64,000 nucleotides of DNA, taken from positions 38,527,001-38,591,000 of the forward strand of contig NC_073630.1 of assembly GCF_029407905.1 (NCBI RefSeq). Reading direction: 5' to 3'. Of the stretch, positions 11,053 through 22,499 are shown piece after piece (position 1 is the first letter of the stretch; every line of letters begins with the position of its first letter). Under the pieces are notes generated by a model. The model was not told where the DNA came from, made no database searches, and saw only the letters and a program-made list of their open reading frames with translations. The position numbers were made by a program, and so were the translations under genes. The stretch is from Bubalus kerabau. Taxonomy: Eukaryota; Chordata; Mammalia; Artiodactyla; Bovidae.

Positions 11053-12008
11053 TCAGTCAGTCAGTCAGTTCAGTTGCTCAGTCGTGTCTGACTCTTTGTG
11101 ACCCCATGAATCGCAGCACGGCAGGCCTCCCTGTCCATCAACAACTCACGGAGTCTGCTCAAACTCATGTCCATTGAGTCGGTGATGCCATCCAGCCATC
11201 TCATCAATGCTCTGTCATCCCCTTCTCCTCCTGCCCTCAATCCCTCCCAGAATCAGGGTATTTTCCAATGAGTCAACTCTTCGCATGAGGTGGCGAAAGT
11301 ACTGGAGTTTCAGCTTTAGCATTAGTCCTTCCAAAGAACACCCAGGACTGATCTCCTTTAGGATGGACTGGTTGGACATCCTTGCAGTCCAAGGGACTCT
11401 CAAGAGTCTTCTCCAACACCACAGTTCAAAAGCATCAATTCTTTGGTGCTCAGCTTTCTTCACAGTCCAACTCTCACATCCATACATGACCACTGGAAAA
11501 AACATAGCCTTGACTAGACGGACCTTTGTTGGCAAAGTAATGTCCCTGCTTTTCAATATGCTATCTAGGTTGGTCATAACTTTCCTTCCAAGGAGTAAGC
11601 ATCTTTTAATTTCATGGCTGCAGTAACCATCTGCAGTGATTTTGGAGTTCAAAAAAATAAAGTCGACAACTGTTTCCACTGTTTCCCCATCTATTTCCCA
11701 TGAAGTGATGGGACCAGATGCCATGATCTTAGTTTTCTGAATGTTGAGCTTTAAGCCTACTTTTTCACTCTCCTCTCTCCCTTTCCTCAAGAGGCTTTTT
11801 AGTTCTTCTTCAGTTTCTACCATAAGGGTGATATCATCTGCATATCTGAGGTTATTGATATTTCTCCCGGAAATCTTGATTCCAGCTTGTGCTTCCTCCA
11901 GCTCAGTGTTTCTCATAATGTACTCTGCATATAAGTTAAATAAGCAGCGTAACAATATATAGCCTTGACATACTCCTTTTACTATTTGGAAAAGGAGTCT
12001 GTTGTTGT
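11053..12008 (-). mobile_element. BovB LINE (younger insertion 1), antisense
   Basis: Antisense BovB, 3' tail at 11053 with (TCAG)n-like repeats, ending near 12008 in the RT domain. The host BovB resumes at once with 'aaagaattgatgctttcaaac'. It encodes the longest frame in the window: about 267 aa at 11215-12018, with 'NLRYADD' (RT catalytic motif), then the C-terminal 'FELWCWRRLLRVPWTAR' region and a basic end 'EGRRRRG'. The first residues of that frame read through the junction from host sequence. It lacks the endonuclease and most of the RT, so it is inactive. No clean target-site duplication was found. Confidence 0.92.
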
Positions 12009-12094
12009 TGAGGATCAAAGAATTGATGCTTTCAAACTGTAGTGCTAGAGAAGTCTCTTGAGAGTCCCTTGGAGAGCAAGGAGGTTAAATCAGT

Positions 12095-13043
12095 TCAGTA
12101 CAGTTCAGTCATTCAGTTGTGTCCAACTCTTTGTGACCCCATGAATCGCAGCACGCCAGGCCTCTCTGTTCATCATCAACTCCTGGAGTTCACTCAGACT
12201 CACATCCATCGAGTCAGTGATGCCATCCAGCCATCTCATCTCTGTCGTCCCCTTCTCCTCCTGCCCCCAATCCCTCCCAGCATCAGAGTCTTTTCCAGTG
12301 AGTCAACTCTTCGCATGAGGTGGCCGAAGTACTGGAGTTTCAGCTTTAGCATCATTCCTTCCAAAGAAATCCCAGGGCTGATCTCCTTCAGAATGGACTG
12401 GTTGGATCTCCTTGCAGTCCAAGGGACTCTCAAGAGTCTTCTCCAACACCACAGTTCAAAAGCATCAATTCTTTGGTGCTCAGCCTTTTTCACATCCAAC
12501 TCTCACATCCATACATGACCACAGGAAAAACCATAGCCTTGACTAGACAGACCTTTGTTGGCAAAGTAATGTCCCTGCTTTTGAATATGCTATCTAGGTT
12601 AGTCATAGCCTTCCTTCCAAGGAGTAAGCGTCTTTTGATTTCATGGCTGCTGTAACCACCTGCAGTGATTTTGGAGCCCTAAAAAATAAAGTCTGACACT
12701 GTTTCCCCATCTATTTCCCATGAAGTGATGGGACCAGATACCATGATCTTCGTTTTCTGAATGTTGAGCTTTAAGCCAACTTTTTCACTCTCCACTTTCA
12801 CTTTCGTCAAGAGGCTTTTTAGTTCATCTTCACTTTCTGCCATAAGTATGGTGTCATCTGCATATCTGAGGTTATTGATATTTCTCCCGGCAATCTTGAT
12901 TCCAGCTTGTGTTTCTTCCAGTCCAGCATTTCTCATGATGTACTCTGCATATAAGTTAAATAAGCAGGGTGACAATATACAGCCTTGATGAACTCCTTTT
13001 CCTATTTGGAACCAGTCTGTTGTTCCATGTCCAGTTCTAACTG
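12095..13043 (-). mobile_element. BovB LINE (younger insertion 2), antisense, 15-bp target-site duplication
   Basis: Antisense BovB of 949 bp from the 3' terminus to the 'ccagttctaact' point of the RT domain. It is flanked by exact copies of ggaggttaaatcagt (12080-12094 and 13044-13058), which belong to the older BovB. The YADD region of this copy reads 'NLRYADDTILMAES'. The frame is interrupted near 12470-12680, so no complete RT is encoded. Confidence 0.95.
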
Positions 13044-13353
13044 GAGGTTAAATCAGTCATTCCTAAAGGAAATCAACCCTGAATATTCATTGGAAGGATA
13101 AAAGCTGAAGCTGAAGCTTCCATACTTTGGCCACCTGAATTGAGGAGCTGACTCATTGGAAAAGACCCTGATGCTGGGAGAGATTGAGGGCAGGAAGAGA
13201 AGGGGGCGACAGAGGAGGAGATGGTTGGATGGCATTACTGACTCAATGGTCATGAGTTTGAGCAAACTCTGAGAGATAGTGAAGGACAGGGAAGCTTGGC
13301 ATGCTGCAGTCAATGGGCTCACAAATAGATACAGCTAGTGACTGAACAACAAC

Positions 13354-13867
13354 ATTTTTTGACAGGAGGTTGTTTTGCAACCTGGAATAACATTCCCACT
13401 ACAGTTAGATTCAAACCTTCCCACAGAAGCTATCTTTCCTACTGATTTTATTTCAAAAAGATGGTGCCCAGGTCCTGAGAAAAATATTTCTGGGTCACAA
13501 GGCCAACAAAAGATGTAGGTAGTTTTCAAAGAGAGGAGAAATACTACAAGTACGTCTAAAGTAAATGCTCTAAGAAAAAGAAAAGTAGGGGAAAAAACTT
13601 CTCTTATTTTCAACAAAGAAAATTAAACCTTTTATTTTTCATTTTTGCTTGTCATAATGAAAAGAACAGCTAGGAAATAGTAGTCCAGGCACACTGTAGT
13701 TTCAAGAAAACTCACAACAATTTCTATTTGTTTTTAACCCTTTCCCCTATGAAATGGAGTCTTTTCTGCCATATCTAAAGAAAGATGTCACAGGCATCAG
13801 CAATTACAGCCCTCAGGTATGAGCCAGTGAGTCCTAAGGGAATTCAGGAAAGAGAGAATACCTGAGC
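13354..13867. other. Unique DNA
   Basis: No gene or repeat recognised. The 93-aa antisense frame at 13335-13616 has no identifiable domain. Confidence 0.4.
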
Positions 13868-14041
13868 CAACAGTCTTCAGGGTAAAGAACCCATCTGCCA
13901 ATGCAGGCAACTCAAGAGATGTGAGTTCATTCCCTGGGTAAGGAAGACTCCTTGGAGAAGGAAATGGCAACCTCCTCCAGGAGTCTTGCCTGGGAAATTC
14001 CATGAACATGGAGCCCTGTGGGCCACAGTCCATGGGGTCAA
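13868..14041 (+). mobile_element. Bov-tA SINE, diverged, 3'-shortened
   Basis: Head wording 'agggtaaagaacccatctgcc', B-box region 'gttcattccctggg', body 'gaaatggcaacctcctccag' and 'ccacagtccatggggtca'. The usual 'gagtcggacatgactgag' end is missing. Confidence 0.85.
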
Positions 14042-16089
14042 AGGTGCTCCTGCAGGCAATCGCAACAGCCATCAGACTGAAGGCATTCCCTAGAGTAAGG
14101 AATGGAAGCACAGGGTGTGAGAATGGGATACTGGCCCCAGACAGGCGAAGTGCTTATGAAAGTAATGGTTTCAGTAAGCCCAGACTCTTGTACCTTCCCA
14201 TTTATAGAAAAGCGCTAAATCCCTTACTTGGAATATCTGGTTTTCCTTAAATCATAATGATATTTTGATGTTTGGACTACCTTACATTTGCTGCAAACTT
14301 CTATATAACCTGACTTCTCCCCTCACCTCCTCTGAACAGTTCTCTCAGGGTCCTTGAGATGCTGTCCCCTGGGCTTGAAATCTTAAAAAAAAAAAATACC
14401 ACAAAATAAAATACAACTCTCAGCTCCTAGGTTGTGACAATTTTTTAAGTTGGCATTGCCATATTAGTGAACAAATACCTTGTTACTTGGTACATTGCTG
14501 CATCTAAACATCTAGGACACACTCTTTATTCCTTTTAAAGTATTTATCATTTGAGCCAAAATAATCTATTCTGTGTATAATAGCTTAGGTATAAGCCTGA
14601 CATTTGGTTATAATTTGCCAAGAACATTTGGTTATAATTTGCAAGGAAAGTGGAAACTACATAGGTCTGTACCAAAATATTAATTATACTCAAGAAAAGA
14701 ATAAAAGAATAGAGACACCATTTGATTCTTGATATTTAAGATTGGGACAGTATATCATTATTTGACCTTGAGTATTTTTCATTATTCTCTCTTAAAAATA
14801 TTAACCAATGTCAAAACAAGGCAATGGACTAATGCACTTTGAGGGGAAAAAAGCCCAGTATATTTAATGCGGGAGTGACATATGTTTCACCCTGCTTCCC
14901 TACTCTTGAAAGTCATTAATACTTAACTTAGTCTATTTAGAATTAATTATCTCAGGAATCAGTGCTCCAATGACAACATTGTTAACCTACAGCCAGTGTC
15001 ACAGATGGCTGAACTCAAATCTCTCCTTTCTTTGTTCTTTTTTAAACACAATAAGCCTTTTTTCTCCTGGAGAAAAAAGATTATATACATCATACCATAC
15101 AGTCATATCTGCCAACAACAAAGGGTATGCTGTAACAATAATGCTTGAGAGATTGTGTAGAAAGACAGTATTTTAAAAGATGCCACTTTCAACAAGTACT
15201 TTTTTTCTGTTAAAAGACGTTCTGCAGAACAAAGCTCAGAACCCATGGAAATCAATTCCCAAATGCATCTGCAGACCCTCAAGGCTACTTCTCTGCTCTT
15301 TTGTCACTAATTGTATTGACAGCTGGTAGTTCTTACTTTGAGACAATTTCTCTTCGCACTGCGTATTTATTGAAACATGCCTTGTTGTAGTATTGACCTT
15401 ACACCATGAGGAAGCAGTGATAATAGCTAACTCCCCTGGGTCCTGACAGATGGTTTTAGTATTCAGCATTGCTGTCAGCATAGGACCTCACAGCACATGC
15501 AAGACAAAGGAACATTAGCCTCCAAAGGGAAAATGAAATGTTATCTCAATTAAAGGGGCAGCGTGGCAATTCACGTACAATATTTGTGCTTATTTCTGGA
15601 TTTCAAGGGTAAATGGTTTCAGTTGCAAAATGATCCCCCAAATCTAAAGATGAAATACAAGTGGGCCAAATATGTGAACTACTAATTTATGTGCCAAAAT
15701 GAATCGTGCATAGCCAATAGATTCACAAAATTCTAATCTGTCTTTAGTAAGTAAAACATCATTAAAATATTCACATTTTAAAATAAAATAAAATAGCTAA
15801 ATACAATATTGTTTATTAAGTATGTAAATTGTGTGGTATTTAAGCAACACATAATACATTATTAACAATAGTACACTGAAAACTCAAATCATTCACTTTT
15901 TAAAGGACCTTTAAGGTCAAGTGACTGGATATTATAAACATTTTAAATGAAATTTTTAAATGTCATTCATTAGAGAGGAAAATATTTGAAGTAAGCATTT
16001 CTTTTTATTGATGTAGTATTCAGGCCCAAATTTGAATTACATTTTTAAATTCAAAATATTGCATCTTCTATGACTAATCTTCTATTCCC
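14042..16089. other. Largely unique DNA
   Basis: No exon, RNA gene or young repeat recognised over about 2 kb. Contains a poly(A) run near 14385 and a 24-bp imperfect tandem duplication (listed separately). The stretch 15190-15480 is less AT-rich and holds an 81-aa antisense frame without a recognisable domain. Confidence 0.4.
14601..14646. repeat. Imperfect tandem duplication (~24 bp)
   Basis: 'catttggttataatttgc' occurs at 14601-14618 and 14625-14642, with a short diverged spacer (caagaa / aagg). Confidence 0.9.
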
Positions 16090-16450
16090 ATTCCCACTCT
16101 TGCTGGTTCCTTATAGCCCTGCATTTTACTTATCTCCCTGCTTCCCTTTTGTCCCTACTCCAACCCATTCTTCAATTTCTTGGCAGTGTTGTCTTTCCCA
16201 AGCACAGATCTGATTTTGCCACTTACTTGCTTAAAACTTCCCACTGATGCTCATTTTCCTAGAAAATAATGTTCAAATCTCTTAGAAAAAATTCAAGACC
16301 TTTCATGGCATGGCTTCTGGTTACTGTTTTTTCTCCTCATGACTAATTCTTACTCCAAGCTTTATTGAATTGCCCTGTGTAAACTTCCTATGAAGATCCC
16401 CCATGATCCATGCCTTCGTGTCATTGCCTCTCATGGAATACGACTCTCTT
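16090..16450 (+). mobile_element. L2 LINE remnant
   Basis: Sense L2 3'-region wording: 'acagatctgattttgccact', 'cttaaaacttcccactgatgc', 'aatgttcaaatctctta', 'caagacctttcatggcatgg'. Strongly diverged and without coding capacity. Confidence 0.65.
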
Positions 16451-16464
16451 CTCACCAGCACATA

Positions 16465-16945
16465 TGGCAAACATGATGGGATATCACAAGCTTTGACTGC
16501 AAAAGCAATAGGAAATAGCTCTCACCATTACATTATATAAGACCAGCAAGAGAGAGTTTTTTTCCTTGGCTCTGAAGAAGAAAGCTGCTATGTTGTGAGG
16601 TCATCTATGACGAGGGCCACATGGAAGCTGACTGTAGTCTTGGCTAACAACCAGCAAGAAAATGAGCACCTTAGTCAAACAACCACAGAAAATTAAGTAC
16701 GCCTATAATCTAAATATACATGGAAATGGCTTATTCACCAGTCAGGCCTCCAGATGAGAATGCACTCTGCTGATGCCTGGATTATAGCCTTGTGAGATCC
16801 TGAGCTATGAACCCAGCTACATCATGCTCAGACTCCTGACTCACAGAAACTATGAGATTTAAAAAAAAAAAAAAAAAAAGGTAATATTTTAAGCTGCTAA
16901 ATTTGTGATAATTCCTTTATGTGGCAATAGATGAACACATGCTTT
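16465..16945 (+). mobile_element. MLT1-type MaLR LTR
   Basis: Recognised by its order of blocks: 'gatgggatatcaca', 'ataagaccagcaagag', 'gaagaagaaagctgctatgt', 'tgtgaggtcatctatgacga', 'tagccttgtgagatcctgag', 'gactcctgactcacagaaac', then 'ttttaagctgctaaatttgt' and 'caatagatgaacacatgc'. It is an ancient solo LTR of the ERVL-MaLR group. A 19-A run (16861-16879) interrupts it just after 'atgagattt'. Confidence 0.85.
16861..16879. repeat. Poly(A) run
   Basis: 19 A inside the MLT1 LTR at the spot where the LTR has its polyadenylation signal region. Confidence 0.85.
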
Positions 16946-17349
16946 TAATCTTTTGAACTTTCTACACTTGTTCATACCTCTAGCCATTGCTCCTGCTGCT
17001 ATGTCCTTCCCACTGTTTCTGACTCAAAAACTGTGTGTGGTCAAATTTTCATTATGGTCTCCTTGAAGATGTTGTTGGCTTAAAATTTTAGAATCAAACA
17101 CTTTTTCCAGATTCTCATATAATGATCCTAGGTCAAATACATTATTTTATATAATGTATACTTGCTAAGTACCTATTTCTCTACCTTTCCTCCCCCCACA
17201 ATTATGCATATATATAAGTGTACACACACAGAGAAATAACTACAAATTATGATCTAATATATTGCAAAAGAAAGAACTTCGATTTATTTCTATTACTTCA
17301 CTGTCAAGCATAAGTGTATGTTTATAAGCATTAAATGACTATTGGGCTG

Positions 17350-17844
17350 TGCTTAGTTGCCTCAGTTGTGTCTGACTCTTTGTGACCCCATGCACTACAG
17401 CCTGCCAGGCTACTCTGTCCGTGAGATTCTCCTGGCAAGAATACTGAAGTAAGATGTCATACCCTCCTCCAGGGGAATCTTCCTAACCCAGGGATCAAAC
17501 CTATGTCTCCTGCATCTCCTGCATTTCATGTGGATCCTTTACCACTGAGACACCAGCTGCTGCTACTGCTGCTAAGTCACTTCAGTCTTGTCCGACTCTG
17601 TGCGACCCCATAGATGGCAGCCCACCCAGGCTCCCCCATCCCTGGGATTCTCCAGGCAAGAACACTGGAGTGGGTTGCCATTTCCTTCTCCAATGCATGA
17701 AAGTGAAAATTGAAAGTGAAGTCGCTCAGTTGTGTCCGACTCTTCGGGACTCCATGGACTGCAGCCCACCAGGCTCCTCCATCCATGAGGTTTTCCAGGC
17801 AAGAGTACTGGAGTGGGGTGCCATCGCCTTCACCAGAGAAGCCC
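17350..17844 (-). mobile_element. Bov-tA SINE, antisense, split by a BOV-A2
   Basis: Antisense Bov-tA: body from 'ttagttgcctcagttgtgtc' through 'cctcctccaggggaatcttc', B-box complement 'gggatcaaacc', head 'tttaccactgagacaccag'. It is interrupted at 17557-17830 and resumes as 'agagaagccc' to 17844, the normal end of the head ('accagggaagccc'). Confidence 0.92.
17557..17830 (-). mobile_element. BOV-A2 SINE, antisense, inside Bov-tA
   Basis: Complete two-monomer BOV-A2, reading 'ctgctgctactgctgctaag' to 'gtgccatcgcctt'. A 6-bp repeat caccag flanks it (17551-17556 and 17831-17836). The Bov-tA is therefore the older element. Confidence 0.93.
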
Positions 17845-17909
17845 TTAAATGTGTATCAGTAGTCAGTTTTTCATGTACTAAAAATCACTATATTAATTAT
17901 AATAATATC

Positions 17910-18010
17910 TTGACATTAATACACACTATGTCCCAGGCACTATGCTAAACATGTTTCATACATTTACATAAGGTGATTACTCATATTTTAAATTTGAAAA
18001 AGCTGGACTT
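17910..18010 (-). mobile_element. MIR/L2-like scrap
   Basis: 'ctatgtcccaggcactatgc', 'acatttacataaggtgatta', then 'tttaaatttgaaaaagctg' recall the antisense MIR end. Short and diverged. Confidence 0.4.
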
Positions 18011-19811
18011 TGAACATGTACCTTGACTTGTGCTTATTTTAGACTTCCATCATCTCATTTATACTCCCCTTTTTTTCTACCAAGTTTCCTTTGGCAATCT
18101 GCCCTCTCCCATTCCACACTTCATGGAACAACAATCTGTAATGAACGTTAGTCCTCTCATATCACGTGGGAAGTCTTGTGACTTGAGCTAGGCTAACCAG
18201 ACTCCTCCCTCAGATTTCAAATAAGGGTAGCAGGACGCAGCACACGATTCCCTATCTTGTCTGTATATATTAATAAATTATACTATCAACAAAGTGCCAA
18301 AATTATAATAAAAACTGTGATGTCAATTTACTGTGCTCCTGTAATAAAAATGCTTATACTATTTTATATATTATTTTTCATGTATATTTTAGTTATATTA
18401 TTATAGACAGACAGTAAATACATGTGAGCTGGTAAGCAGGGGTGGAAGCCTATACTCGAGAAGTTTATCCCTTAAAAAAGTCAAATAAAACTTTAGAATT
18501 CTATGTAGGTCGGTTTATGGAGGAGTCAAGGACACAGAGAAATGCAATACTCAAATACTAACAAGTGCACTTCTAGGAATGCATATTTGAAACTTTCTTT
18601 AAACAGTTGTGTGTGTATTTTTGCAACAACATTATTAAATATAAAACAAAGGGATACTTCTCATTTTCGAAAGGGCTAATAATCATGTTTAGCTATTTTA
18701 ATTCCATGTTAATGCATTTTTTTTTTTTACTTTAAGAATACTGCAGGGTCTAAAGAATAAAATGAATTTTTTCTACAGTATAGAAAATGCCAGTTTCACG
18801 TGATTGTGTGGACAGGGAAAGTACTTGCCTTTATTTTTAATTCTGTGCTCTTTCAATATGAATATTTTTATAATAATTTGGAATGTAAGTTATATACAGT
18901 GTAGTCAACCAAGCAACATCATTGTCATTTGTATAATAGATCCATCAAAAAGGATATATGCATTTTTCCTGAGATGAAAGGGAATATGTTAATCCAAAAG
19001 GCTTTTTTTTTTTAATCTGCAGAATAAAGGATATTCAGCAAGCTAGATAATTTAAAATTAAAAGCAGAACTAGAAGCAAGATACAGTCTTTGAAAAATAA
19101 GGCCATTTCAGTAGCTGATGTGTTTTCTGAACTGCAACATTTTTTACTTTTCTCTATTGATATTGAAATCATAAAAATTACAACAATAAATTATTTTTGT
19201 TGTATATAATACTTGAGTAGCTTTTCTAATAAACTACAATTTGCATATATCAATGGACTCCAACATATAATTTACTGCATCATATAAAAACAAGGTTAAC
19301 AGTGTCCATTCTATAGTCAGTTTAAGGGCTACAGTTTGCATGCTGACCCACATTCAACCATGAGTTTTAATTCTGGTCATTTTATTTCTTTATTCAATAC
19401 AATATAACCCTTTTCTGATGAATAACAGTGAATATATATAGGCAACCTAAATATTTGAATACTGTGATACCTATATTAATTGTTTTTTTTTAGATCACCC
19501 TAAAAAAGTCAAAATCTACATGTCCATTTCATTTTGTGTTGTAGAAACAGATCAAGAAAAATAGAAGTTTTCACATTATCTAAAGTGAGTGGAAAACTTT
19601 ACTTCCCTGAGACTAAAATGAATACAGATGGATACATCACATAATGTTAAGGTTGGAAGGTACCTAAAAGATCATCAGGAACAACTCTTTTATTTTATAA
19701 GCAAGGAAATTGAATTCTAAAAACATACCTGACTTCCCTGGAGTTCTAAGAGAACAGTTAACTTCTAGCTTCTCCCTCAGTCATACTCGCTTGGCAAAAA
19801 CATCAACCCTT
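18011..19811. other. Unique AT-rich DNA
   Basis: No gene, RNA or repeat recognised. A small inverted repeat 'acaacaa...ttgttgt' lies near 19180-19203. Confidence 0.4.
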
Positions 19812-20545
19812 ATGTTATGGGTTGAATTGTGTTCCCTTACCAAAGAAAACATTTTGACGTCCTATACCCCAGTATTTCAGATATGACCTTATTTGGAAAT
19901 AGTTTCCATCCAGATGTAAGTAATTAAATTAGAGATCATACAGGGGTAAGGTTGGTCCTTATTTTAATGTAACTGGTGCCTTTAATGTAACTGCCTTTAT
20001 AAGAAGATAGCCATGTAAAGACAGAAACAAGCAGGGAATGTCATGTAACTACAAAGGCAGGAGTTGAAGTTATGCAGCTATAAACCAAGGAATACCAAAG
20101 ATGGTCAGTAAACCACTAAAATCTAGGAGAAGGCCAGAAAAGTTTGCCCTTTAAGGTTTCAGCTGAATCTCCAATATTTTGGCCACCGACTCACTGGAAA
20201 AGACCCTGATGCTGGGAAAGATTGAGGGCAGGAGAAGAACGGGATGACAGAGGATGAGATGGTCGGATGGCATCACTGACTCAATGGGCATGAGTTTGAG
20301 CAAACTCTGAGAGAGATAGTGAAGGACAGGAAAGCCTGGCGTGCTGCAGTCCCTGGCATCACAAAGAGTCAGACACGACTTGGCAACTAAACAACAAAAA
20401 GGCTTCAGAGGGCTTATGGCCCCGTTACCACTTTGATTTCTTACTTCTAGCCTCAAGAAGTGGAGACAATAGTAATTTCTGTAGCTTTAGGCTACCAGGT
20501 TTATGGTACTTTGTGACAGCAGCTGTAGGAAAGTGATATACCAGG
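19812..20545 (+). mobile_element. MLT1-type MaLR LTR, split by BovB
   Basis: The 5' part 'gttatgggttgaattgtgtt', 'atatgaccttatttggaaat', 'tgtaactgcctttataagaa' and 'gccatgtaaagacaga', and the 3' part 'ggcttatggccccg', 'ttctagcctcaagaagtgg', 'gctttaggctaccaggttta', 'gtgacagcagctgtagg', together make one MLT1-like LTR. The BovB end at 20163-20398 lies between them. Confidence 0.85.
20163..20398 (+). mobile_element. BovB LINE, 3' fragment, inserted in MLT1
   Basis: About 236 bp of BovB 3' end ('ccaatattttggccaccgac' to 'ggcaactaaacaacaa'). Flanked by aaggtttcag (20153-20162) and aaggcttcag (20399-20408), a 10-bp duplication with one mismatch. Tail type 'aacaacaa', like the old copy at 9988. Confidence 0.92.
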
Positions 20546-21292
20546 TCAGCCTTTTAGTTGTGTATAAGATCACCTGACAGGGTGGAGAAAATCACACAAT
20601 TGTGTGGACTTTTCTTATTTTAATTCATCAGTACAAAGTTCAAAAGAACACTTCATAACAATCCTACTTATATTATATTTCAGAGTGAGTGCATTTTCCC
20701 AAATATTATATGGGTGATTTCACAAAATCTGTCTTCTAAGTTCTCCAAAACACCCTCACCCATTTATCACCATTTATCATCTTTATAATTCACTGAGGAA
20801 ATGGAAGCAATTTAAAGAGACCTCCCCTTCATCTTCTAGCACCAAATCTAAAAATATGACTAAACCTATACACATATTCTGCACATGCACACATACACTT
20901 ATTCTTTGTCTTCCTGTTACAAAGCAGAAATATCTCTCTGTTTCTCAAAGCACCTCTGCCCAGTATGCCCCTTATGCATTCCCTTACATCTTAAGGATGT
21001 TAATCCTTGTTTCATTGTATGATTCCTTTCTATTCAATATTCTTTTGTTCTAATATTATTCTGTAATATATTATTTTGTAAAAAGCAAAGATAAAACAAA
21101 ACTTCCTATTTACCATGAGTATCTGCCCAGATATTCCCCTCTTCTCCTTTTCAGAAAAAATCTTCAAAAGGTACATCTCTAGTTCCTCATATCCTTTTCG
21201 CTTTTTAACCTCCACATTTCTGACTTTGGTCCTCTGTCATCACTGTAATGTCGTTTATCAAGTTTTCCAAAGACCTTCATATTGGTCAGTTC
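20546..21292. other. Unique DNA
   Basis: No gene or repeat recognised. Short frames of 61-77 aa have no domain. Confidence 0.4.
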
Positions 21293-22268
21293 ATCAGATC
21301 AAATCAGATCAGTCGCTCAGTCGTGTCCAACTCTTTGTGACCCCATGAATCGCAGCACGCCAGGCCTCTCTGTCCATCACCAACTCCCGGAGTTTACTCA
21401 GACTCACGTCCATTGAGTCAGTGATGCCATCCAGCCATCTCATCCTCTGTCGTCCCCTTCTTCTCTTGCCCCCAATCCCTCCCAGCATCAGGGTCTTTTC
21501 CAATGAGTCAGCTCTTCACATGAGGTGGCCAAAGTACTGGAGTTTCAGCTTTAGCATCATTCCTTCCAAAGAAATCCCAGGGCTGATTTCCTTCAGAATG
21601 GACTGGTTGGATCTCCTTGCAGTCCAAGGAACTCTCAAGAGTCTTCCCCAACACCATAGTTCAAAAGCATCAATTCTTCAGCACTCAGCCTTCTTCACAG
21701 TCCAACTCTCACATCCATACATGACCACAGGAAAAACCATAGCCTTGACTAGACGAACCTTTGTTGGTAAAGTAATGTCTCTGCTTTTGAATATGCTATC
21801 CAGGTTGGTCATAACTTTCCTTCCAAGGAGTAAGCGCCTTTTAATTTCATGGCTGCAGTAACCATCTGTAGTGATTTTGGAGCCCCAAAAAATAAAGCCT
21901 GACACTGTTTCCACTGTTTCCTCATCTATTTCCCATGAAGTGACGGTTGCCATGATCTTCATTTTCTGAATGTTGAGCTTTAAGCCAACTTTTTCACTCT
22001 TCACTTTCACTTTCATCAAGAGGCTTTATAGTTCCTCTTCACTTTCTGCCATAAGGGTGGTGTCATCTGCATATCTGAGGTTATTGATATTTCTCCCGGA
22101 AATCTTGATTCCAGCTTGTGTTTCTTCCAGTCCAGCGTTTCTCATGATGTACTCTGCATAAACAGGGTGACAATATACAGCCTTGATGTACTCCTTTTCC
22201 TATTTAGAACCAGTGTGTTGTTCCATGTCCAGTTCTAACTGTTGCTTCCTGACCTACATACAGGTTTC
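21293..22268 (-). mobile_element. BovB LINE, 5'-truncated, antisense
   Basis: Antisense BovB from the 3' terminus ('atcagtcgctcagtcgtgtc') to the RT region 'gacctacatacaggtttct'. The antisense frame at 21678-22019 holds the segment after the YADD motif ('KLNIQKMKIMA' ... 'YGCESWTVKKA'). It has a loss of about 8 bp where the consensus reads 'gatgggaccggatgcc'. Not functional. Confidence 0.94.
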
Positions 22269-22499
22269 TATTTATTGTCATCATAGAATATTTCCTGGAA
22301 TTTTCTTAGGGGTTGACCACTCCCTCCTTTTTGAAATGTTTTCTTCTCTTAGACTTCCTAACTCTGCATTTGATGAGTTTTCTTCCAAGCCTTTGCCTAT
22401 TTCTAGTCTCCTAGTCTCCTTTGTTGAGTATACTCCTCTATGAAACAGTTTTCAGTTCATAGCATGTTTCCAAAAATTTCATCCAATCCCATGGCTCCA
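22269..22499. other. Unique DNA between BovB and L2
   Basis: No gene or repeat recognised. It may be a diverged part of the L2 that follows. Confidence 0.3.

Larger units (their letters stand above)
9988..13353 (+). mobile_element. Old BovB LINE, interrupted by two younger BovB copies
   Basis: A 5'-truncated BovB starting in the reverse-transcriptase (RT) region ('gctagtggaggtgatgga'). Its visible pieces are 9988-11052, ~12009-12094 and 13044-13353. RT pieces appear in broken frames: a 'WKRSVFIP' block near 10110, then a 'RNINNLRYTDDTTLMAES' block near 10640 where the catalytic YADD reads YTDD. The 3' end is of the 'gactgaacaacaaca' type. The joining of sequence across each insertion is continuous with BovB, which proves the order of events. 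Not functional. Confidence 0.92.

Noticed and set aside
15236..15481. 81-aa antisense frame as a small gene
   Set aside because: No domain, signal peptide or splice context visible; kept only as a low-interest conservation check.
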